Source: Deinococcus sp. LM3 (GTDB taxonomy: Bacteria > Deinococcota > Deinococci > Deinococcales > Deinococcaceae). From it: 64,000 nt of DNA. The notes under the pieces were generated by a model that worked only from the letters and a program-made list of their open reading frames with translations, was not told the origin of the DNA and ran no database searches. The stretch lies in contig NZ_MUFV01000001.1 of assembly GCF_002017875.1 (NCBI RefSeq), forward strand, positions 1,561,001 through 1,625,000, read 5' to 3'. This document shows, in pieces, positions 19,644-28,610 of the stretch. The position numbers and the translations under genes are program-made. Every line of letters begins with the position of its first letter. Within the stretch, counting starts at the first letter, position 1.

Positions 19644-20588
19644 TCAGTGCGGGCCGGGGCGGGGGCCGAACGTCAGGGGCGCGTGCCCCGGCACGGCCTT
19701 CGCCGCGAACTCGTGCAGCCCCAGCCGGTCCGGCGCTTCCAGGTGGTACCGGAAGTTCCACAGGTAATGCTGCACCACCCGCTCCGGCAACCCCAGCTTC
19801 CGCGCGTGCCGCGCCGACACGTCCGCCAGATGCCCGATCCCCGCCCGACGCGCCTCCCGCATGGCCTGCACCAGCGCGGCCGGCGGCGGGTTGTCCTTTC
19901 GGTACGCCCACACCGCGAACGTGAACGGATGCCCCGTCAGACGGAACCACTCCTCCGCCAGGTCCGTCACGCCGATCCCCCGCGCCGCGTGCGGCAGGCT
20001 GGTCATGGTCGTCTCCGGCGTCAGCGGCCCCACCACCCCGTACCACTCCCGCAGCGCGCTGTCCCCGATCCGCAGCACCCCATCGAAGCCCTGCGCCAGC
20101 AGCGATTCCGCCTCACCCTCGGCGCGCTCCAGCACCGGGCTCAGGCCCCGCTCGCGCAGCAGCACCTCCAGCAACGCCACACTCATCGCCGACTGCGCCG
20201 TCAACGCCACCCGCCGCAGGTCCTCCAGCGGCCGCGTGTGAAACAGATTCACCGAGTACACCGGCCCCAGCACCGCCACACTGAAATCCGGCAGGGCCTC
20301 CAACACATCCGCATTCCGGATGAACTCAACGGCGCTGATATTCGCGATGTCCACCTCACCCGACAGCAGCGCCGCATTCATCTGCGTCGGCACGCCCGTG
20401 ATCGCCGAGACACCCTCCGGCAGCACCAGCGAATCCAGAATCGGCGCCACATTCGTGAAATGAATCCAACCCGCGCGGTACGGCGCGCCGGGGGGGCGCG
20501 GTGACGGGTGATGGGTGATGGGTGATGGAGAGGAATCAGCCTCGCGCTGCGCCATCTGCCATGGGCCATCCGCCACGGGCCCGCTCAC
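19644..20588 (-). CDS. mqnA: Chorismate dehydratase MqnA (futalosine pathway of menaquinone synthesis)
   Basis: Converts chorismate to 3-enolpyruvylbenzoate in the futalosine route. The core starts at YRAGWIHFTNVAPILDSL and has the MqnA/SBP-like fold with MNAALLSGEVDIANISAVEF and a C-terminal LPERVVQHYLWNFRYHL. The first 36 or so residues are unlike the family and are encoded by a short repeat region (HHPSP from GGGTGATG units). The GTG at 20588 overlaps the upstream stop codon (GTGA), but an internal Met at 20555 is also possible. It is the last gene of the mqnE-NTF2-mqnA operon. Confidence 0.9.
   Translation of the reverse strand: MSGPVADGPWQMAQREADSSPSPITHHPSPRPPGAPYRAGWIHFTNVAPILDSLVLPEGVSAITGVPTQMNAALLSGEVDIANISAVEFIRNADVLEALPDFSVAVLGPVYSVNLFHTRPLEDLRRVALTAQSAMSVALLEVLLRERGLSPVLERAEGEAESLLAQGFDGVLRIGDSALREWYGVVGPLTPETTMTSLPHAARGIGVTDLAEEWFRLTGHPFTFAVWAYRKDNPPPAALVQAMREARRAGIGHLADVSARHARKLGLPERVVQHYLWNFRYHLEAPDRLGLHEFAAKAVPGHAPLTFGPRPGPH
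20504..20580 (-). repeat. Short GGGTGATG repeat and imperfect inverted repeat inside the 5' end of mqnA
   Basis: The 7-8 bp unit GGGTGATG is repeated three times around 20513-20528, and a related complementary string (GCCATCTGCCATGGGCC) follows at about 20551-20567. A similar TGATGG-type hairpin lies at 57302-57344, suggesting a dispersed intergenic repeat that here has entered the coding start. Confidence 0.5.
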
Positions 20589-20947
20589 GGGATTACCTGC
20601 ACGCTGACGGCCTGCCAGTGTCCGTCCCGGCGGGCGTAGACGCGCAGGAAGCTCTGCACGCGGGTGCCTGTGGCGTAGAGGGTGCCGCGCGTGATGGCGG
20701 TGTCGCCGTGCACTCGGGCGGCGTGCCGTTCGAAGATCAGTGGGGTGGTGGGGTTGGTCTGCATGCCGGTCAGGAGTTCCTGTTTCGTGACGGGGGTGCC
20801 GTCGTGGTAGAAGCCCAGCCAGTCGTCGGCCAGGACGGTGTCCAGCCGCCCCGGGTCGCGGTGGTGGTAGGCGGCGTTCCAGCGGTCGTCCAGGGCGAGG
20901 ATCAGGTCGAGGTCGCCGGGCGGCCCGGGCACAGGCTGACTGGACAC
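20585..20947 (-). CDS. NTF2-like/SnoaL-type protein (DUF4440 type)
   Basis: Small alpha+beta cone protein of 120 aa. ILALDDRWNAAYHHRDPGRLDTVLADDWLG at the N-terminus and the closing QSFLRVYARRDGHWQAVSVQ are typical of DUF4440/SnoaL-like proteins, which bind or isomerise small molecules. It sits between mqnE and mqnA, starting 6 bp after the mqnE stop and overlapping the mqnA start by 4 nt, so it is cotranslated with the menaquinone enzymes. A pathway role, for instance handling an intermediate, is inference only. Confidence 0.8.
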   Translation of the reverse strand: MSSQPVPGPPGDLDLILALDDRWNAAYHHRDPGRLDTVLADDWLGFYHDGTPVTKQELLTGMQTNPTTPLIFERHAARVHGDTAITRGTLYATGTRVQSFLRVYARRDGHWQAVSVQVIP

Positions 20948-20953
20948 CGGCGG

Positions 20954-22102
20954 TCAGTCGGCGGCTTCGGTGGCCGGGGTGCGGGGGAAGGTCTGGAGTT
21001 CGTTGTAGTACGCGTCGCGCAGGACGGGGGTGCGGCCGGCGTGCTGGATCATGCGGATCATGCCCTGCTCGCTGAGTTTCATGGGGCTGGTCGCTCCGGC
21101 GGCGTGCGCGATGTGTTCTTCCTGGATGGTGCCGTCGATGTCGGACACGCCCCAGTCGAGGCTGACCTGCGTGAGTTCGCTGCCGATCATGACCCAGTAA
21201 CCCTTGATGTGCGGGAAGTTATCGAGGTAGATGCGGGCCACGGCGAGGTTACGCAGGTCGTCCAGGCCGGTGGTGAAGTCGGTCTTGCCGAGGTTCTGCG
21301 CCAGGGTGTTCCCGAGCGGCTGGAACGCCAGCGGAATGAACGCGTGGAACCCGCCGCCGAAGCGGGCCACGGAGTCGTCCTGCAACGTTCGCAGGCGGTC
21401 CATGTGGTCCAGGCGTTCCTCCAGGGTTTCGATGTGGCCGTACAGCATGGTGGCGTTGGTGCGCATGCCCAGGGAGTGCGCCTCGCTGTGAATCTGCAGC
21501 CATTTCTCGGCCTTGACCTTGTTCTTGGCGACCTGCCGGCGCACGCGGTCGGCGAAGATCTCGGCGCCGCCGCCGGGCATGGCGGCCAGCCCGGCGGCCT
21601 GCAGTTCACGCAGCACGTCCAGGGTGGGTTTCTTGCTGATGCGGCTCAGGTGCTCGATCTCGGCGGCGGTGAACGCCTTGACCTGCAGGTCCGGGAAGGC
21701 CTCGCGCAGGCCGCGCACCATCTCGGGGTAGTACTCCCACCTGTGGTTGGGGTGGTGGCCGCTGCTCATGTGCAGTTCGGTGATGCCGGGCAGGTAGCGG
21801 CGGCGGACCTGTTCGGCCACCTGTTCGGGGCTGTAGTCCCAGGCGCGTTCCTCGTTCTTGTGGGCGGCGAACGCGCAGAAGGTGCAGCCCACGTAGCAGA
21901 TGTTCGTGAACTCCAGCCGCATGGAGTGCACGAAGTACACCCGGTCGCCGTGCAGCTGCTGCTTGCGCAGGTTCGCCAGTCTCATCAGGGTGTTCAGGTC
22001 GCGGGTGTCGTACAGCTGCATACCCTCGGCGAAGGTCAGGCGCTCGCCCGCCTCGACCTTTTCCACGATGGGCGCGAGTGCCGGGTCGGAGAGCCACTTC
22101 AT
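20954..22102 (-). CDS. mqnE: Aminofutalosine synthase MqnE (radical SAM)
   Basis: Joins 3-enolpyruvylbenzoate and SAM-derived adenosyl radical to make aminofutalosine. The radical-SAM cysteines are in CYVGCTFC (CxxxCxxC, about residues 62-69), followed by AAHKNEERAWDYSPEQV, and MSSGHHPNHRWEYY near 112-125 is characteristic of MqnE/MqnC. At 382 aa the length is right. The Met at 22102 was chosen because the preceding frame lacks family character. With mqnA downstream it shows that menaquinone is made by the futalosine route. Confidence 0.93.
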   Translation of the reverse strand: MKWLSDPALAPIVEKVEAGERLTFAEGMQLYDTRDLNTLMRLANLRKQQLHGDRVYFVHSMRLEFTNICYVGCTFCAFAAHKNEERAWDYSPEQVAEQVRRRYLPGITELHMSSGHHPNHRWEYYPEMVRGLREAFPDLQVKAFTAAEIEHLSRISKKPTLDVLRELQAAGLAAMPGGGAEIFADRVRRQVAKNKVKAEKWLQIHSEAHSLGMRTNATMLYGHIETLEERLDHMDRLRTLQDDSVARFGGGFHAFIPLAFQPLGNTLAQNLGKTDFTTGLDDLRNLAVARIYLDNFPHIKGYWVMIGSELTQVSLDWGVSDIDGTIQEEHIAHAAGATSPMKLSEQGMIRMIQHAGRTPVLRDAYYNELQTFPRTPATEAAD

Positions 22103-22224
22103 GCACGCAGGATACGCCCGCGCGGGGACCGTGAATGTCCCCATGAACGGAATCCCGCCCGGCGGGGGGCTTCCGGTACCCACCGGGGGTGGGTGTCAGA
22201 TTTTCGACAGCTTGACGTGAAACA

Positions 22225-23250
22225 ATGGCAGGTACGTTGACCTTCCATGCCTCCGACGCGCAGCGGCAGATCGCCCGGTACCGGTCCCTGGTGCAGGTGA
22301 CGGCGGCCCTGGCGCGGCTGGTGCGGACCGACGACCTGCTGCGCGCCATGCATGAGCAGGTGCGCCTGATGTTCGACACGCCGATCACCCTGCTGGCCCG
22401 CTGCACGCCCGGCGGAGGCTGGCACTGTCTGACCCTGGAGGGCGACAACGTTTCCGAGCAGCACATCCCGCCCCGCCCGGACGGGCTGCTGGAGCGGGTG
22501 CTGCTCGGCACGCTCCGGCTGGAGAACGACCTGCCGGCCTACCTGGAACGCGAGCGGCTGGGCGTCATTCGCCTGCACTACCGGTCGGACCTGCCGCACA
22601 CCCTGTCGTGGATGGGCGTGCCGCTGCACGCCGGGGAGGTCAGGGGCGTGCTGTCGGTGCAGAGTTACGCCCTGCACGCCTTCACGCCCGAGGACCTGGA
22701 ATTCCTGGAGTTGCTGGCGGTGCACCTGAGCATCGCCCTGGAGAACGCCGCGCTGCACGAACGGGTGGATCAGGAGGCGCACACGGACCCGTTGACGGGC
22801 CTGTGGAACCGCCGCCGGTTCACGCAGCGGGGCGAGGCAGCCCTGAATGCCGCGCAGAGTGGCGGCGAGCGCTTCACGCTGGCGATCATGGACCTGCAGG
22901 ACTTCAAGGCGATCAACGACCGGTTCGGGCACGCGGTCGGGGACGAGGTCCTGACCGGGGTGGGCACGCTGCTGCGCCGCCTGACCACTCGCGGGGCGCA
23001 CGTGTTCCGGCTGGGCGGCGACGAGTTCGCGGTGCTGCTGCCGGGCGACCGCGGCGGGGCGCGCCTCACGCTGGAAGGCTGGCTGGAGGACGTGCGCGCC
23101 CACCCCTGGACGACCGCCGCGCCGCCGCACCTGAACATCGGGCTGGCGCAGGCGCACCCCAGTTACTCCATGAGCGACTGGATGCGCGAGGCGGACTCGC
23201 AGATGTACGAGGCCAAACGCCGCCGGCTGCACCTGATCGAGACTGGCTGA
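22225..23250 (+). CDS. GAF domain-diguanylate cyclase
   Basis: Soluble signalling protein of 341 aa. Residues about 20-175 form a GAF-like sensor domain (LVRTDDLLRAMHEQVRLMFD, then SWMGVPLHAGEVRGVLSVQ), linked to a GGDEF domain from about 185. HTDPLTGLWNRRRF opens the cyclase domain and GGDEF at about 264-268 is intact, so it should make c-di-GMP. No RxxD product-inhibition site is visible. It is divergent from mqnE. The GAF ligand is unknown. The stop codon lies within a 15-bp tandem repeat. Confidence 0.92.
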   Translation: MAGTLTFHASDAQRQIARYRSLVQVTAALARLVRTDDLLRAMHEQVRLMFDTPITLLARCTPGGGWHCLTLEGDNVSEQHIPPRPDGLLERVLLGTLRLENDLPAYLERERLGVIRLHYRSDLPHTLSWMGVPLHAGEVRGVLSVQSYALHAFTPEDLEFLELLAVHLSIALENAALHERVDQEAHTDPLTGLWNRRRFTQRGEAALNAAQSGGERFTLAIMDLQDFKAINDRFGHAVGDEVLTGVGTLLRRLTTRGAHVFRLGGDEFAVLLPGDRGGARLTLEGWLEDVRAHPWTTAAPPHLNIGLAQAHPSYSMSDWMREADSQMYEAKRRRLHLIETG

Positions 23251-23280
23251 ATCGAGACCAGCTGAATCGAGACTGGCTGA
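23236..23280 (+). repeat. Three tandem 15-bp units containing the stop codon of the GAF-GGDEF gene
   Basis: ATCGAGACTGGCTGA at 23236-23250 is followed by two near-identical copies (23251-23265, 23266-23280). Each unit ends in an in-frame TGA, so the duplication copied the stop codon and did not lengthen the protein. Confidence 0.85.
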
Positions 23281-23358
23281 GCCGGCACCCCGCCGCGCGC
23301 CCAGCGGGCGTGAAGTTCCGGGCGGTACACGGCGTGCCGGGTGCGCTACGCTGTGGGC

Positions 23359-23742
23359 GTGAAGCCTGAACCTGTTCGTTCCGAAACAGAATCGGTGGAG
23401 GAGGGGTCAGGGGCCACCCCGCCCGCCGCAAGCGCCGCCACGCCGGGCGCACCGACCGAACACTGGACGGTCGACGGCCTGGAAGACACCCCGCGCGGCC
23501 CGGTCGCCCGCCTGGAACTCCCGGACGGCCGCACCATCGTCCGGCCCGTGAGCGACCTGCCGCCCGGCGTGCGCGGCGGCGACCTGCTGGCCGTCACGGA
23601 CGGCCCGGACGGCGTGACCCTGCGGCTTCTGCCGGAAGAGACCGCCGCGCGCCGCCGCGCCGCCCAGGCGACCCTGGACACCCTGAACGCGGCGGGCCGC
23701 GCCACCCTGCCCCTGAACGACGACGGAGACATCACCCTGTGA
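23359..23742 (+). CDS. DUF3006 domain protein
   Basis: Small protein of 127 aa. After a low-complexity N-terminus, residues about 38-110 (WTVDGLEDTPRGPVARLE and the following VRPVSDLPPGVRGGDLLAV) match the DUF3006 pattern, a short beta-rich domain that usually sits beside ComEC/Rec2-like MBL hydrolases, as here. The function is unknown. The GTG at 23359 follows a TACGCT box by 6 nt; GTG codons at 23341 and 23353 are also in frame. The stop overlaps the start of the next gene. Confidence 0.78.
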   Translation: MKPEPVRSETESVEEGSGATPPAASAATPGAPTEHWTVDGLEDTPRGPVARLELPDGRTIVRPVSDLPPGVRGGDLLAVTDGPDGVTLRLLPEETAARRRAAQATLDTLNAAGRATLPLNDDGDITL

Positions 23743-24902
23743 GCCCCAAGAAACCCGACCCCACCTCCCGCAAACCAGCCGCGACCGGCAAGGCCGCCAC
23801 GGGCAAGGCCAGCCCGGCCCGCAAGACCCCCGCTGCCAGCCGGAACGCCGCCACCGGTCAGGCCACCGGCCGGGCCACCCCCGGAAGCGCGAAAACCGCC
23901 GGGGAGGCCGGCGCGTCCCGCACGGGTGCCAGCCGCACGGCAACGGGTCGCGCTACCCCCGGCCGGACCCCCACTGGCCGCCGGGGCCGTGCGAAGGCCC
24001 GCAGCGGACCGGGCGCCTCGGACCTGCTGGGCCTGCTGATCCTGGTCGTGACCGGCAGCCTCGCCGCGTGCGGCTGGATCCGCCAGCAGGACGCCGCCCC
24101 CGCCGGCAGCGGCCCCGGCACAGGCGCGGCGCCGGGGACGGCCGGCGGGACCGTCACCATCCGCTTCCTGGACGTGGGGCAGGGGGACGCCATCCTGATC
24201 CGCAGCCCCGAGGGCAAGACCGCCCTGATCGACGGGGGCCGCAGCGCCGAGCGCCTGAGCGACCAGCTGGAGAAGTACGGCGTGACCCGCCTGGACCTGA
24301 TGATCGCCTCGCACGCGGACGCCGACCACATCGCGGGCCTCGTGCCGGCCGCCGCGCTGAAGCCCCGCGTGTTCATCAACAACGGCCTGGGCGGCACCAC
24401 CCAGACCTGGGAGCGGCTCGTCCGGGCGCTGCAGGGCGTGGACGCCACCTTCACGAAGGCCAGCAACCAGACCGTGAACCTGGGCAGCGTGAAACTGCGC
24501 GTCATCGCGCCGCCCCCCGGCATGCCGGACGACCAGAACCTGAACAGCGTCGGACTGGCCGTGCAGTTCGGGGAGTTCCGCGCCCTGCTGACCGGCGACA
24601 GCGAAACCGAGGAAACCGAGGGCTGGCTCGCGCAGGAACGCGCGGACCTGCGCGGCCCCTTCCAGGTGTACAAGAGCATTCACCACGGAGCCAGTAACGG
24701 CGACAACGCCGCGTGGCTGGCGAACGTCCGGCCCGAGAACGTGGTGATCAGCGTCGGGCAGAACAGTTACGGCCACCCGACCGCGCAGACACTGCGGCTG
24801 TACCGGCAGACCGGCGCGCGCGTGTACCGCACGGACCGTCACGGCACCGTCACCTTCGAGGGCCGCGCGGACGGCACGTACACCGCCGACACCGAACGCT
24901 GA
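23739..24902 (+). CDS. ComEC-type MBL hydrolase with a histone H1-like N-terminal tail
   Basis: Protein of 387 aa in three parts. Residues about 3-92 are a Lys/Ala/Thr/Gly-rich tail (repeats such as KAATGKASPARKTPA) resembling eukaryotic H1 or bacterial H1-like tails. About 94-112 is a hydrophobic segment (LLGLLILVVTGSLAACGW), a membrane anchor or part of a lipobox-like site. From about 140 a metallo-beta-lactamase domain of the ComEC C-terminal type follows: FLDVGQGDAILI, SHADADHIAG near 191-200, GDSETEE and SIHHGASNGDN. It may degrade DNA outside the membrane, with the tail inside. The GTG start overlaps the DUF3006 stop. Confidence 0.83.
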   Translation: MSPKKPDPTSRKPAATGKAATGKASPARKTPAASRNAATGQATGRATPGSAKTAGEAGASRTGASRTATGRATPGRTPTGRRGRAKARSGPGASDLLGLLILVVTGSLAACGWIRQQDAAPAGSGPGTGAAPGTAGGTVTIRFLDVGQGDAILIRSPEGKTALIDGGRSAERLSDQLEKYGVTRLDLMIASHADADHIAGLVPAAALKPRVFINNGLGGTTQTWERLVRALQGVDATFTKASNQTVNLGSVKLRVIAPPPGMPDDQNLNSVGLAVQFGEFRALLTGDSETEETEGWLAQERADLRGPFQVYKSIHHGASNGDNAAWLANVRPENVVISVGQNSYGHPTAQTLRLYRQTGARVYRTDRHGTVTFEGRADGTYTADTER

Positions 24903-24911
24903 ACGCCGCCC

Positions 24912-25808
24912 TCAGTGCAGGTCGGGGGGCGGCGGGGCCTCCACGCGGACCTCGCGGCCCGTCACCGGGTGCCGGAAGTGCAGCGTCCAGGCGTGCAGGA
25001 GGTACCCCAGGTCGCCCGGCAGGCCCGGCAGGTCCGGCAAGGGAAGGCCACCCACGCCGTACAGCGGGTCGCCGACCAGCGGGTGCCCGGCGGCGGCCAG
25101 GTGGATACGGATCTGGTGGGGCCGCCCGGTGTGGATCTCCACGTCGAACAGCGTGCAGTCCTCCCGACGTTCGCGGACGCTCGCCACGCTGCGCGACGCC
25201 TTGCCCTCCGCGCTGGCCGCGAACACGCTGCCCAGGCGCGGGTGCGGCACCGGCCCGATGGGCGCCTGAATGTCCAGCGTGTCCCACTGCGGCACGCCGG
25301 CCCCCAGCGCGCGGTACACCTTGCTCACCTCGTGTTCCCGCCACGCGCGGGACAGGGCCGCGCCCGCCTCGCCGGTCCGGGCGAACAGCACCGCGCCGCT
25401 CGTGCCGCGCCCCAGCCGGTGCAGCGGACTGGCCCCCGGATAGCGCAGGCGCACCTGCGTCAGCAGCGTGTGCGTCAGGAACCCCGCGCCCGGCAGGGTG
25501 GGCAGGCCCGGCGGTTTACTGACCGCGACCAGCGCGTCGTCCTCCAGCAGCACCGCGTAGTCCAGCGGGGCCGCCTCCTCGCGCCACGGCGGGCGGTGCC
25601 ACACGACCACGTCCCCGCCGCGCAGTACCTCGTCCCCGCGCGCCCGCACGCCACGCACCTCCACCTCGCCCGCCGCGAGCCGCGCCGCCCAGGCCTCCGC
25701 GCCGGAGTGCCGGTACTCACGCGTCAGGAACGCCAGCACGCTCTCCCCACCCGCGCGGACCTGCGAGCGGAACGCGAAACCGGCATTGGACGGAGCGTCG
25801 TCGGACAT
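24912..25808 (-). CDS. RluA-family pseudouridine synthase-like protein lacking the catalytic Asp
   Basis: RNA-modification protein of 298 aa. An S4-like N-terminal part (about 15-80) precedes the synthase domain with VSKPPGLPTLPG, then HRLGRGTSGAVLFAR, and GRPHQIRIHLAAAGHPLVGD. In characterised RluA-family enzymes the first motif reads HRLD; here the Asp is Gly. The gene is otherwise complete, so it may be a subgroup with a changed mechanism or a binding-only protein. The Met at 25808 starts the conserved part. It converges with the ComEC-like gene, leaving 9 bp. Confidence 0.85.
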   Translation of the reverse strand: MSDDAPSNAGFAFRSQVRAGGESVLAFLTREYRHSGAEAWAARLAAGEVEVRGVRARGDEVLRGGDVVVWHRPPWREEAAPLDYAVLLEDDALVAVSKPPGLPTLPGAGFLTHTLLTQVRLRYPGASPLHRLGRGTSGAVLFARTGEAGAALSRAWREHEVSKVYRALGAGVPQWDTLDIQAPIGPVPHPRLGSVFAASAEGKASRSVASVRERREDCTLFDVEIHTGRPHQIRIHLAAAGHPLVGDPLYGVGGLPLPDLPGLPGDLGYLLHAWTLHFRHPVTGREVRVEAPPPPDLH

Positions 25809-25898
25809 GGGGGACAGGGTACGCGGAACGCGGGTCCGGTGGTCCTTCCCGCGCCCCCGCCTCCCGCTGCCTGCGCCCAACCTCTACACTGGCCGGTG

Positions 25899-26645
25899 AT
25901 GTTTGGTCCTGTTTCCCCCAGAAGTCGCCCGCAACCGGGGCACCTGTACGACGTGGCCGTGGTCGGCGCCGGGCTGGCCGGAACGGAACTGGCGTGGCGG
26001 CTGGCCCGCGCGGGCCGGGACGTGCTGCTGGTCTCGCAGGCACTCGATCACCTGGGCAACCTGTACCAGCCGACCACGCAGGGCGTGATCTTCCCACCGG
26101 GCAGCCTGTTCGAGGAGGTGCGCGCCGCGCTGCACCCCGACACGGACGGCTGGACCTTCCACCGGCACCTGAAGGCCCGTGTGGAGGAAACCGCCGGAAT
26201 TCACCTGCTCCAGAGCACCGTGACCACCCTGGACGAGGAAGAGACGCAGATCGTGCTCTCGACCTGGGAAGGGCCGAAACTGCACGCCCGGCTGTGCGTG
26301 CTGGCCGTCGGTGCGTTCCTGAAGGGCCGCCTGCTGGTGGGGGACACCATGGACGAGGCCGGGCGGCTCAGCGAGGTCGCGTACGACTTCCTGGCAGACG
26401 ACCTGACCGCCAGCGGCATCTGGCTGATCGGCAACGAACGCCGCGCCGAGGGTGAGGGCGTGGAACCCCCGTACGAGGTGCGCTTCCTGACGCCCGCCCC
26501 CACCGAACTCGACGGCTTCCGCGTGAACCGCCTGGAGCGCGTGCGGATGCTGGGCCAGTGCACGCCCGGCGAGCACACCTACGACAGCGTGCTGCGCGAC
26601 GCGGCCCGCCTCGCGCAGCACCTTCTGACGGAGGTGGACGCGTGA
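25899..26645 (+). CDS. FAD-dependent oxidoreductase, MnmG/TrmFO N-terminal-like
   Basis: Short flavoprotein of 248 aa with the dinucleotide-binding loop VVGAGLAGTELAWRLA near the N-terminus and a later CVLAVGAFLKGRLLVG strand as in GidA-related proteins. It lacks the long C-terminal tRNA-binding part of MnmG (about 620 aa), so it is not the wobble-uridine enzyme itself. The TACACT box (25885-25890) is 8 nt from the ATG. Its stop codon overlaps the start of trmB, so a link to tRNA modification is plausible but unproven. Confidence 0.8.
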   Translation: MFGPVSPRSRPQPGHLYDVAVVGAGLAGTELAWRLARAGRDVLLVSQALDHLGNLYQPTTQGVIFPPGSLFEEVRAALHPDTDGWTFHRHLKARVEETAGIHLLQSTVTTLDEEETQIVLSTWEGPKLHARLCVLAVGAFLKGRLLVGDTMDEAGRLSEVAYDFLADDLTASGIWLIGNERRAEGEGVEPPYEVRFLTPAPTELDGFRVNRLERVRMLGQCTPGEHTYDSVLRDAARLAQHLLTEVDA

Positions 26646-27637
26646 TCGCCCGCCTCGGTGACTTCCAGTTCCCCGACAGCGCCGCGCGCCTGTACCCGCA
26701 CACCCCCGAACGCCCCTGGGTGCTGGAGGTGGGCTTCGGGGACGGGCGCTTCTGGCCGCACTTCGCCGCCACCTTCCCGGAGGCGCCCAACTACCTGGGC
26801 GTCGAACTGTCCGGCGTGTCCCTGCTCAAGGCGCACCGCCGCCTGCGGGACGCGGGCCTGGAGAACGCCGCCCTGACCAAACTGCCCGCCGACGTGCTGA
26901 TCCGTGAAGTCATCCCGCACGCGGGCCTGGACCTGATCGTCGTGAACTTCCCCGACCCCTGGCCCAAGGCCGGGCACACCGACCACCGCCTGCTGCGCGC
27001 GCCGTTCTTCCGGCTGGCGGCCAGTCGCCTGAAACCCGGCGGGATGATCCTGCTCACCACCGACCACGACGAGTACTTCGAGTTCGCGTGCGAACAGGCC
27101 CGGGCCAGCGGCGTCATGCAGGTCGAGATCACCGACCCGCCCGCCGCCGCGCTGGAAACCAAGTACGCCCTCAAGTGGCGCGACCTGGGCCTCGGCGCCC
27201 ACCACGCCCGTTTCATTCCCACCGCGCACGCGCCCGTCCCGCACGGGCAGACCGCGCCCTACCCGGAGGAACCCACCGCTGTGCCCCACGCCGTCCTGAC
27301 CCTGCCCGACACCTTTAACCCCCAGACCTTCGAGAAACTCACGGAACGCAACCCCGGCAGCCGCAACGCCGAGGAGGGCGGCGCGTGGACCGTCGTGCTG
27401 CTCGACCTGTACGCCGGACTGCGCCGCGACGGCTGGGTCGTCCTGGCCCACGTCGTCGAGGGCGAACTGACCCAGGAAGTCCTGATCGGCATCACCGCCC
27501 GCGAGGACGGCACGCACCTCGTGCGCCTTGCCAAGTTCGGCGGCCCCATCATCACGACCGGCGTGAAGGCGGCCGTGGGCGTCGTCACCCGCTGGCTCGA
27601 AGGCCAGGGCGCGGTCGTCAAGCACCACGGGTACTGA
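26642..27637 (+). CDS. trmB: tRNA (guanine-N7-)-methyltransferase TrmB with extra C-terminal domain
   Basis: Methylates G46 of tRNA using SAM. The SAM loop LEVGFGDGRFWPHFA, GVELSGVSLLKAHRRL and the catalytic-region VNFPDPWPKAGHTDHRLL are standard. Typical TrmB is about 210-230 aa, while this protein is 331 aa: about 110 residues after position 220 (starting LPDTFNPQTFEKLTERNPG) form an unrelated alpha/beta extension of unknown role. The GTG at 26642 overlaps the stop codon of the FAD gene. Confidence 0.9.
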   Translation: MIARLGDFQFPDSAARLYPHTPERPWVLEVGFGDGRFWPHFAATFPEAPNYLGVELSGVSLLKAHRRLRDAGLENAALTKLPADVLIREVIPHAGLDLIVVNFPDPWPKAGHTDHRLLRAPFFRLAASRLKPGGMILLTTDHDEYFEFACEQARASGVMQVEITDPPAAALETKYALKWRDLGLGAHHARFIPTAHAPVPHGQTAPYPEEPTAVPHAVLTLPDTFNPQTFEKLTERNPGSRNAEEGGAWTVVLLDLYAGLRRDGWVVLAHVVEGELTQEVLIGITAREDGTHLVRLAKFGGPIITTGVKAAVGVVTRWLEGQGAVVKHHGY

Positions 27638-27670
27638 CCCCTGACGGCGCACCACTTCACGACCGAACCC

Positions 27671-28555
<885 letters not shown>

Positions 28556-28610
28556 AGAAAGGTCAATGTTTCTCACGGGATATTCAGGACTGCAGTAAAG
28601 TGGGACCCGT

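Noticed and set aside
25899..26645. MnmG (GidA)
   Set aside because: At 248 aa it lacks the C-terminal two thirds of MnmG, and the gene is not truncated.
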